Shown: positions 1 to 4,942 of the stretch, piece by piece
Numbering within the stretch: position 1 is the first letter of the stretch
How the letters are laid out: each line of letters opens with the position of its first letter
DNA from: an uncultured Panacagrimonas sp.
GTDB taxonomy: Bacteria > Pseudomonadota > Gammaproteobacteria > Nevskiales > Nevskiaceae
DNA: 5,950 nt
Reading direction: 5' to 3'
Assembly (NCBI GenBank): GCA_946481265.1
Contig: CAMLNE010000268.1
Coordinates: 1 to 5,950, forward strand
Position numbers and translations under genes: made by a program
Notes under the pieces: model-generated
What the model was told of the DNA's origin: nothing
Databases searched by the model: none
What the model saw: only the letters and a program-made list of their open reading frames with translations

Positions 1-47
1 GACAGCGCCACCACCACAACAGGGGTCCAGTACTTCAGGTAGTCCAT
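1..47 (-). CDS. 5' end of a probable membrane protein gene (partial)
   Basis: On the minus strand an ATG at 47-45 opens a frame that stays open to the window edge. It encodes MDYLKYWTPVVVVAL and part of one more codon. A strong Shine-Dalgarno sequence, GAGGAG (complement of 53-58), sits 5 bases before the ATG, which makes this a credible true start despite its shortness. After a short polar head the residues turn strongly hydrophobic (PVVVVAL), as at the start of a first membrane segment or an uncleaved signal anchor. Only 15 residues are visible, so the family cannot be identified. It is transcribed divergently from the MerR-type regulator gene and may share its control region. Confidence 0.6.
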   Translation of the reverse strand, partial: MDYLKYWTPVVVVAL

Positions 48-121
48 GACGTCTCCTCGTCCCGCTGGCTTTGTCGGGCCTGCCTCTCTGCCGGAGGATC
101 GGTCCCGTGAAGGGTTTTTTC

Positions 122-148
122 TGGCGTGGTGCACAACCTTCCACGCCA
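122..148. promoter_or_regulatory. Perfect 8-bp inverted repeat, candidate operator
   Basis: TGGCGTGG (122-129) and CCACGCCA (141-148) are perfect inverted repeats separated by 11 bases. A T run lies just before the left arm (115-120) and an A run closes the right arm (148-152), so the symmetry extends outward with one bulged base. The T/A polarity is opposite to that of an intrinsic terminator on either strand, so a protein-binding site is more likely. It sits between two divergent genes. The likely binder is the adjacent MerR-type regulator, but that is inference. Confidence 0.5.
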
Positions 149-160
149 AAAACGCATAAT
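130..160 (+). promoter_or_regulatory. Candidate promoter for the merR-type gene and synthetase
   Basis: CATAAT at 155-160 matches the -10 consensus at 5 of 6 positions. TGCACA at 130-135 matches the -35 consensus at 4 of 6. The spacer is 19 bases, the elongated length typical of promoters that MerR proteins activate by DNA distortion. The right arm of the 122-148 inverted repeat lies inside this spacer. An imperfect dyad (GCATAAT at 154-160, ATTACGC at 164-170, 6 of 7 complementary) overlaps the -10. The assignment is by eye; the -35 is weak. Confidence 0.3.
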
Positions 161-246
161 GAAATTACGCACAATAAACCTATGTGTCAATTGCTAGGAT
201 GGGGCGCCCGACGAATGGCAAGAAAGCCCGTGGAGCCTTTTATTTC

Positions 247-942
247 ATGAAGATGCGCGATCTCGAGCAGCGCACCGGCGTGCGCCGCGAAATGATCCAT
301 TTCTATTTCCGCAATGGCTTGCTGCCCGAGCCGGAACGGCCGAAGCCGAATGTCGCGGTCTATGGCGAGAAACATGTGCGCAGCATCCTGGCCATCCGCC
401 GCCTGCAGGACGAACAGCGGCTGTCGATCCAGGAGATCAAGCAGTCGCTCGACGGTCATGCCGCCAAGGTGCCGGCCGATGCGATGGCCTACCGGCACCT
501 GGACCAGCTCATGGCAGCCCGCCTCGGCGCCGACCACACGCTGGTTCCGCTGGCCTCGCTCACCCGGAGCTATCCGAAGGCCGAGGCCGACGCACGCACG
601 CTCGCCGAGGTCGGCAGCATCGAGCTGGTCACGCGCCGCGGCAAGCGCTACCTGTCGCGCGTGGACGCCCGCATCGTTGCGATCTGGGGCGAGATGCGCA
701 GAGCCGGATACACCGAGGAGACCGGCTTCTCCGCCGATGTCACCGCGCTCTACGTGGATCGCGCCAAGGACCTGGCCGCCGCCGAGATCGCGGCCTTCAT
801 GTCGCGGATCCCACCCTCGTTCCCGGCAAGGAAGGTGGAGCTGGCGGACTTCGCCCAGCTCGGGCTGAACCACATGATGGGCCTGTTCTCCCTGTTGAGG
901 ATGAAGGCTGTCGTCGAAGAGTTCCGCAAGACCGGACTCTGA
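247..942 (+). CDS. MerR-family transcriptional regulator
   Basis: A DNA-binding regulator of 231 residues. The winged helix-turn-helix of the MerR family is at the N-terminus: MRDLEQRTGV (residues 3-12), then MIHFYFRNGLLPEPER (16-31), matching the family pattern of helix, IRYYE-like turn and GLL, followed by the wing ending at VYGEKHV (38-44). RLSIQEIK (58-65) matches the usual second motif. The remaining 160 or so residues would be the effector and dimerisation region; I see no cysteine pattern for metals and cannot name the ligand. I chose the ATG at 247 because family members start just before this helix and GGAG lies at 232-235. In-frame starts at 184 (GTG) and 199 (ATG) would add up to 21 residues but have no convincing ribosome site. 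The stop is 15 bases before the synthetase, so co-transcription and local control of that gene are likely. Confidence 0.85.
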   Translation: MKMRDLEQRTGVRREMIHFYFRNGLLPEPERPKPNVAVYGEKHVRSILAIRRLQDEQRLSIQEIKQSLDGHAAKVPADAMAYRHLDQLMAARLGADHTLVPLASLTRSYPKAEADARTLAEVGSIELVTRRGKRYLSRVDARIVAIWGEMRRAGYTEETGFSADVTALYVDRAKDLAAAEIAAFMSRIPPSFPARKVELADFAQLGLNHMMGLFSLLRMKAVVEEFRKTGL

Positions 943-957
943 CAAAGGATAAGGAAC

Positions 958-2502
958 ATGCAGGACATCGATGGCATCGATCCCACCGGGATGGCGGAAT
1001 GGTTCCGGCGTCGCGCCGCGCGCGCGCCGGAGCGCCCGGCGGTGAGCTTCCAGGGTCACACGTCCCGCTACGGCGAGATGCAGCAGCGCATCGAGCGCAT
1101 GGCCGCCGCATTCGCCGCCGGTGGATTGCGCGCCGGTGAGCGCGTGGCCTGGCTGGGCCTCAACCATCCCGACATCCTGGTGGCGCTGTTCGCGGCCGCG
1201 CGGCTCGGGGCGATCCTGGTGCCGCTGAATTTCCGGCTGGCCGCGCGCGAGCTGCAGCAGATCATCGCGGACGCCGGTGCGCACAGCCTGGTGGTCGATG
1301 CGCAGCACCGCGCCCTGATCGAGCCGCTGCGCCCGCAGATGGACTGCCGTCGCTACCTGATCGCCGACCCGGCGCCGCAGGCCGGCTGGGAGAACCTGCC
1401 GACCCTGATGGACGCGGTGACGACGGTGCCCGACGCCGTCGACGGCGCGCCGGACGACGTGGTGATGCTCATCTACACCTCGGGCACGACCGGTCGTCCG
1501 AAGGGGGTGATGCTCACCAACCGCAACATCTGGACGAACAACCTGAGCTGGATCCTGAGCTCGGACTTCACCTCGCGCGATGTCAGCCTCAATGCCGCGC
1601 CGCTGTTCCATGTGGGTGGCCTGTGCGTGGTGCTGCTGCCCACCCTGATGTCGGGCGGCCACCTGGTGCTGCACGAATCCTTCGACGCGCTGCGTTTCAT
1701 GCAGGACGTGCGGCGCTACCGGGTCAGCGTCGGCTTCCTGGTGCCCGCGATGATGCTGTTCATCAGCCAGCATGAGACGTTCGCGCAGGCCGAACTGTCG
1801 AGCCTGCGCCTGATCGTCGCCGGCGGTGCGCCGGTGCCCGAGCCGCTGCTGCGACGCTACGGCGAGCGCGATATCCCGGTCAGCCAGTGCTACGGCATGA
1901 CCGAGGCGACCTCGGGCGTCACCTTCCTGGAGACCGAGCGGGCGCTGAGCAAGCTGGGCTCCTGCGGCCGTGCCGGCGTGCTTAACGAGGTGCGGCTGCT
2001 GGGCTTCGACGGCGAGCCCGTCACGCAGCCGAATGTGCCGGGCGAGATCTGCATGCGGGGCGGCAATGTCACGCCGGGCTACTGGAACCTGCCGGAGGTG
2101 ACCGCGCAGTCGCGCAGTGCGGACGGCTGGTTCCGCAGTGGCGATGTCGCCTATTTCGACCAGGAGGGCTTCTACTTCATCTGCGATCGCGTCAAGGACA
2201 TGATCATCAGCGGCGGGGAGAACGTCTATCCCGCCGAGGTCGAGAGCGCGATCTACGAGCACCCGGCGGTGGCCGAGGTCGCCGTGATCGGCTCGGCCGA
2301 CGAGAAATGGGGCGAGCGCGTGGTGGCGGTCGTCGCGCTCAGGCCCGACGCGACGCTCGAGCTCGATGAACTGCGCGTCTTCCTCGACTCGCGCCTGGCC
2401 CGGTACAAGCTGCCGCGAGAACTGCATTGCATCGACCAGATGCCGCGCAATCCCAACGGGAAACTGGCCAAGATCGATCTGCGCCGCCGCTTCGGCGGCT
2501 GA
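958..2502 (+). CDS. Acyl-CoA synthetase (AMP-binding, FadD13-like)
   Basis: A 514-residue class I adenylate-forming enzyme that would activate a carboxylic acid with ATP to the acyl-adenylate and then to the CoA thioester, in the cytoplasm. All core motifs are present: P-loop YTSGTTGRPKG (173-183), YGMTE (312-316), WFRSGD with the ribose-binding Asp396 (391-396), the hinge region DRVKDMIISGGENVYP (410-425), and NPNGK near the C-terminus with the catalytic Lys502. Length and layout match short FadD-type ligases such as mycobacterial FadD13, which I recall as similar throughout. There is no signal peptide or membrane segment. The substrate cannot be read from sequence; a fatty, terpenoid, steroid side-chain or aromatic acid are all possible. 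AAAGGA (944-949) lies 8 bases before the ATG. It is the second gene after the MerR-type regulator and ends 42 bases from an oppositely oriented gene. Confidence 0.93.
   Translation: MQDIDGIDPTGMAEWFRRRAARAPERPAVSFQGHTSRYGEMQQRIERMAAAFAAGGLRAGERVAWLGLNHPDILVALFAAARLGAILVPLNFRLAARELQQIIADAGAHSLVVDAQHRALIEPLRPQMDCRRYLIADPAPQAGWENLPTLMDAVTTVPDAVDGAPDDVVMLIYTSGTTGRPKGVMLTNRNIWTNNLSWILSSDFTSRDVSLNAAPLFHVGGLCVVLLPTLMSGGHLVLHESFDALRFMQDVRRYRVSVGFLVPAMMLFISQHETFAQAELSSLRLIVAGGAPVPEPLLRRYGERDIPVSQCYGMTEATSGVTFLETERALSKLGSCGRAGVLNEVRLLGFDGEPVTQPNVPGEICMRGGNVTPGYWNLPEVTAQSRSADGWFRSGDVAYFDQEGFYFICDRVKDMIISGGENVYPAEVESAIYEHPAVAEVAVIGSADEKWGERVVAVVALRPDATLELDELRVFLDSRLARYKLPRELHCIDQMPRNPNGKLAKIDLRRRFGG
2483..2499 (+). 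other. GC hairpin at the 3' end of the synthetase gene
   Basis: GCCGCCG (2483-2489) and CGGCGGC (2493-2499) form a perfect 7-bp stem with a CTT loop. A shifted pairing gives a 5-bp stem closed by a C(UUCG)G tetraloop. It abuts the stop codon, inside the codons for the terminal RRRFGG, and has no T run after it. It might protect the mRNA end or help separate the convergent transcripts, but a GC-rich repeat of CGC and GGC codons can produce it by chance. Confidence 0.25.
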
Positions 2503-2544
2503 GGCGCCGCGCAACCCGTCCTGCCGGCGTATGCGCCCGAAGCC

Positions 2545-3252
2545 TCAGCGGCCGTCCTGCCTTGCGCGGTGCCGCGCCAGTGCGCGCGAGAAGCTGCGGA
2601 TCGTGCCGGGCACGAGCAGGCGATAGATCGCGCGCATCAGCCTCGCCGGAAACACGCGGCAGCGCTCCTCGAAGGCGACCCGCCCGCGCGGGTGATCCAT
2701 GAACGAGGGGTAGGGGAACGGAAAGCGGTAGTGGCGACGGTCGCACCAGAATTCGATGGCGACGATGTGCTTCACATTCTTGAAGCCGTAGTGCGCGGGC
2801 GCCACCAGGCGCAGCGGTGCGCCATGCTCCAGGCCCAGCGGCGCGCCATCCAGCCGATCGGCCAGCATCACGTCCGCTGCCAGCAGATCGGCCAGCGGCA
2901 GGCAGCTGCAGTAGCCGTCCTCGCCGCGGAACACCACGAGGTCGGCGCCCGGCCGCGGGCGTGCCTGCGGTACCACCAGCCGTTCGTAGAATGCCGAGAA
3001 GGGCACGCCGCTCCAGCGCACGCCGCGCACCGACCAGGTCGTCACGCAGTGGAAGTCCGACTCCTGCGTGCTGCGCGGCAGCTCGTCGAACTGTTCCTCG
3101 ACGGTCACGATCGACCCGACGTCGCCACGCACCTCGAAGGCGAGGTGGTCGGGATCCTGCGGAAACCGCGCCGCGAACCGGCCCAGGCCGAAGCGCGGGA
3201 AATGCGACAGCTCGACCTGGCCGGGTGGCAACGGGGCGGAGCCGGGGGTCAT
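2545..3252 (-). CDS. Molybdopterin-dependent oxidoreductase, sulfite oxidase fold
   Basis: A 235-residue protein made almost entirely of the oxidoreductase molybdopterin-binding domain found in sulfite oxidase and YedY/MsrP. Visible hallmarks are DFHCVTTWSVRGVRWSGV (66-83), in which Cys69 is the expected molybdenum ligand; DGYCSCLPL (112-120); and HGAPLRLVAPAHYGFKNVKHI (143-163), the family's cofactor-contact block. There is no twin-arginine or Sec signal, no haem domain and no C-terminal dimerisation domain, so it looks cytoplasmic and would need a separate electron partner. The ATG at 3252-3250 overlaps the stop of the aldolase-like gene by 4 bases (ATGA); longer readings of the frame extend into that gene and are implausible. 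Substrate unknown. The arrangement suggests translational coupling and joint action with the upstream protein, which is inference. Confidence 0.85.
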   Translation of the reverse strand: MTPGSAPLPPGQVELSHFPRFGLGRFAARFPQDPDHLAFEVRGDVGSIVTVEEQFDELPRSTQESDFHCVTTWSVRGVRWSGVPFSAFYERLVVPQARPRPGADLVVFRGEDGYCSCLPLADLLAADVMLADRLDGAPLGLEHGAPLRLVAPAHYGFKNVKHIVAIEFWCDRRHYRFPFPYPSFMDHPRGRVAFEERCRVFPARLMRAIYRLLVPGTIRSFSRALARHRARQDGR

Positions 3253-3935
3253 GGTCCGGCCTCCGGATCGCCGAAGCAGAGGTGTTCCCACATGCGCTCG
3301 TAGACACGGCCCGCGGTGACCTGGCGCGCGAGAACCTCGTCGGGCGTGAGCAGGGTGTGATCGCCGTCCTGGTGCATCTGCATCAGGCCGACTTCCACCC
3401 GTGCCGCCTCCTCGAGGAACCAGGACAGGGCAAGCGCCTCCACCGCGTTGGCGCCGACGACGACCGCGCCATTGGCGCGCATCACGATCGCCTTGTCCTG
3501 GCCCAGGCTCTGCGCCAGCTGGCCGGCAGCGGCATCGTCGCGCAGCAGGCGCGGGTTTTCCCACAGCGGCGGCTGCGGTGCGAAGTAGGCGCCGAAACCA
3601 TGACGCGGGCGGGGTGTGCGACGCAGCAGGGCCAGCAGCCCGGTCTGCGCCGGCATGGTGCGGCAGATGGCGCCGACGTCACTGCGGCGGGCGTAGATCG
3701 CCTGGTGGACGCGGACTTCGCCGAGCACCCCGTCCGGCAGGGGCCCGTGGATCGGAACCACGGTGCCGTCCTCGCCCGGCAGGATCGTCCCCATCGGCTT
3801 GGCGGCGCAGACCAGCAGCGCGTCGGCGCTCAGGCGCAGGCTGCAGTGGCCGTAGGCATGGACAAGATGGCCGCGCGCCAGTGCACGCGCCATCATTCTC
3901 AGTTCGCGTTGCTGTTCGCGGGTCGGTTCGGCCAT
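3249..3935 (-). CDS. Class II aldolase/adducin-fold protein with altered metal site
   Basis: A 228-residue protein of the class II aldolase/adducin fold, the usual length for a single domain. Family landmarks in order are GHCSLR (29-34), GEVRVHQAIYARRSDVGAI (72-90), VMRANGAVVVG (151-161) and EALALSWFLEEAARVE (166-181). Active members such as fuculose-1-phosphate aldolase bind zinc through HxH after the DVGA segment and a third His in HG, with a catalytic Glu. Here the matching residues are Arg92-Thr93-Met94 and Asn155-Gly156, so all three histidines are gone, while Glu73 remains. It is therefore probably not a zinc aldolase; it may be a different enzyme or a non-catalytic partner. The start at 3935 has only a weak ribosome site (GGAA about 10 bases upstream). 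The gene overlaps the molybdopterin gene by 4 bases and follows the MarR-type gene after 100 bases. Confidence 0.82.
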   Translation of the reverse strand: MAEPTREQQRELRMMARALARGHLVHAYGHCSLRLSADALLVCAAKPMGTILPGEDGTVVPIHGPLPDGVLGEVRVHQAIYARRSDVGAICRTMPAQTGLLALLRRTPRPRHGFGAYFAPQPPLWENPRLLRDDAAAGQLAQSLGQDKAIVMRANGAVVVGANAVEALALSWFLEEAARVEVGLMQMHQDGDHTLLTPDEVLARQVTAGRVYERMWEHLCFGDPEAGP

Positions 3936-3993
3936 GGCTTCTGGTTCCGGCCAGGGCAGGCCGTCCGGCTGGGTGGAATCGCGGAGGAAGGAT

Positions 3994-4028
3994 CCGCGGC
4001 TTGCGCAGCAGCGCAGATGAGCCCGCGG
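3994..4028 (-). terminator. Two-tier inverted repeat after the marR-type gene
   Basis: Seven bases past the MarR-type stop, in the direction of transcription, an outer stem CCGCGGCT (3994-4001) pairs with AGCCCGCGG (4020-4028) with one bulged C. An inner stem TGCGC (4002-4006) pairs with GCGCA (4011-4015) around an AGCA loop. There is no T run after it, so it is not a classical intrinsic terminator. It could cause partial termination or define an mRNA end between the regulator and the aldolase-like gene. The rest of the 100-base gap shows no clear promoter. Confidence 0.3.
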
Positions 4029-4035
4029 CGCGGAC

Positions 4036-4641
4036 TCAGGTCTCGGCGTTGGCTGTCGTGTTGGGCGCCAGCCGCGAGATCGCGTGCTTGATCTTGACGA
4101 GCACCCGCACCAGGTCGGTCATCTCCTCGTTGCTCAGGTCCGCCAGGATCTGGCTGTTGAACTCGTTCTCCATCACCGTCATGCGCTTGATCAGCGTCTG
4201 CGCCGGCCTGGTGAGATAGACACGCTTGGCGCGCTTGTCGGCCGGATCCGGGCGGCGTTGCACCCAGCCACCGCTTTCGAGGCTCTCGATGACGTCACCG
4301 AGGCTGGCCTTGCCCACCTCGAGCACGTCGGCGAGCTGCGTCTGCATCATGCCGTCATGGCGCGACAGGTTGGCCATCACCCACCACTGGGCCCGCGTGA
4401 TGCCCAACGGCTTCATGAACTGGTCGTAGGCGCTGCGCCGCATGCGCGACACGTCGTGGATCAGGAAGCCCAGACGGATTCCATTGCGCGAGGCATCGCT
4501 GTCCGCAAAGCCGAGACTGTCTTCGGAGCTTCCGTTGGAGGCCCGACCGCTGCCCAGCGGCAGATAGTCCGGGTTGCGTGAAGCTGCGATCGCCTTGGTG
4601 ACTTTCGCCACATCGGCTGACTTGGTACGTCGTCTGGCCAT
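4036..4641 (-). CDS. MarR-family transcriptional regulator
   Basis: A winged-helix regulator of 201 residues. The MarR core starts near residue 55 (IRLGFLIHDVSRMRRSAYDQ), followed by LGITRAQWWVMANLSRHDGM (79-98), the recognition helices TQLADVLEVGKASLGDVIESLE (101-122) and the wing DPADKRAKRVYLT (132-144), with the Asp and Arg residues usual for the family. The C-terminal helices (about 145-190) would form the dimer. About 50 extra residues precede the core: a basic head (MARRRTK) and a Ser/Asp-rich low-complexity stretch, unlike the compact family norm of about 150. I chose the ATG at 4641 because AAGGAG (4646-4651) lies 4 bases upstream; an ATG at 4692 lies within or beyond the predicted transcript leader. 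It is divergent from the kinase and upstream of the aldolase-like pair. A palindrome over its promoter points to self-repression. Confidence 0.88.
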   Translation of the reverse strand: MARRRTKSADVAKVTKAIAASRNPDYLPLGSGRASNGSSEDSLGFADSDASRNGIRLGFLIHDVSRMRRSAYDQFMKPLGITRAQWWVMANLSRHDGMMQTQLADVLEVGKASLGDVIESLESGGWVQRRPDPADKRAKRVYLTRPAQTLIKRMTVMENEFNSQILADLSNEEMTDLVRVLVKIKHAISRLAPNTTANAET

Positions 4642-4694
4642 TGCGCTCCTTGAGGAATGGGCTTTGCCGCGGCGGTTGTCGCGCAGGATCAAAG

Positions 4695-4711
4695 TGGTCG
4701 GATACCGACCA
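4695..4711. promoter_or_regulatory. 17-bp palindrome, candidate MarR operator
   Basis: TGGTCGGATACCGACCA has perfect 7-bp arms (4695-4701 and 4705-4711) around ATA. Its position, 54 to 70 bases before the MarR-type start codon and touching the predicted -10 (4711-4716, minus strand), would place bound protein over the transcription start. This size and location are typical of MarR self-repression sites. Binding by this regulator is inferred. Confidence 0.55.
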
Positions 4712-4716
4712 TTCTA
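4711..4716 (-). promoter_or_regulatory. -10 element for the marR-type gene
   Basis: On the minus strand 4716-4711 reads TAGAAT, 5 of 6 matches to the sigma-70 -10 consensus. Transcription would start near 4704, within the 4695-4711 palindrome, giving a leader of roughly 60 bases. No good -35 is seen; TTCAGG 16 bases upstream matches only 3 of 6. Confidence 0.4.
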
Positions 4717-4832
4717 GCGCGGATGGAACGCTCCTGAACTGCCCGTTGGGGTAGGTCGAGCCCGCTCGGAAGGTACGCTCGACGGTGTTTTTCGCGTTGC
4801 CGTCCCGCCCTTGATGCCCCGAATAACAATTA

Positions 4833-4845
4833 TGGTACCGTACCA
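4833..4845. promoter_or_regulatory. 13-bp palindrome in the divergent region
   Basis: TGGTAC (4833-4838) and GTACCA (4840-4845) are perfect inverted repeats around one C. Like the 4695-4711 site it begins TGGT and ends ACCA, so it may be a second, related binding site, here serving the kinase. It is embedded in an AT-richer patch (AATAACAATTATGG) that may include promoter elements, though I cannot assign a convincing -35/-10 pair. The other part of the gap, 4717-4832, shows nothing else I can support. Confidence 0.4.
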
Positions 4846-4869
4846 ATCCGGCCCGAAGGCCGGGATTGG
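4843..4869. other. Stable hairpin in the kinase upstream region
   Basis: CCAATCCGGCC (4843-4853) pairs with GGCCGGGATTGG (4858-4869) with one bulged base, around CGAA. Read on the minus strand the loop is TTCG closed by C and G, the very stable UUCG tetraloop form. It overlaps the end of the 4833-4845 palindrome by three bases and lies 74 bases before the kinase start. No T run follows on either strand, so a terminator is unlikely; a leader structure or part of a protein-binding site is possible. Confidence 0.4.
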
Positions 4870-4942
4870 ATAGAGATAGATGCCAAGGCCCGAGCCGGTT
4901 TTCACGGCTGGTGTCAGTGGCGCACGTGAGGAGAAATGGAGC

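Noticed and set aside
103..120. CCC-GTGAA-GGG followed by six T as an intrinsic terminator
   Set aside because: The stem is only three base pairs and it lies in a divergent promoter region where no rightward transcript is expected to end.
121..148. Sigma-54 promoter look-alike (TGGCGTGG... on either strand)
   Set aside because: The required GG-N10-GC spacing is not met on either strand; the similarity comes only from the TGGC of the inverted repeat.
187..2514. A 775-codon open frame on the minus strand opposite the MerR-type and synthetase genes
   Set aside because: It runs antisense to two clear genes, with His/Arg/Gln/Asp-rich composition typical of the complement of GC-rich coding DNA, and shows no recognisable domain. 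Stop codons are simply rare in this antisense frame.
2503..2544. Bidirectional terminator between the convergent genes
   Set aside because: The 42-base gap has no T run and no stem of its own; only the hairpin inside the synthetase coding end is present.
2817..4091. Long plus-strand frame opposite the molybdopterin and aldolase-like genes
   Set aside because: Its Arg/Pro/Ala-rich low-complexity translation has no motif, whereas the opposite strand carries two complete domain signatures joined by an ATGA overlap.
4880..4942. Upstream ATG at 4880 as the kinase start, adding 21 residues
   Set aside because: No Shine-Dalgarno sequence precedes it, while AGGAG at 4929-4933 is ideally spaced for the ATG at 4943. 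It remains a minor alternative.
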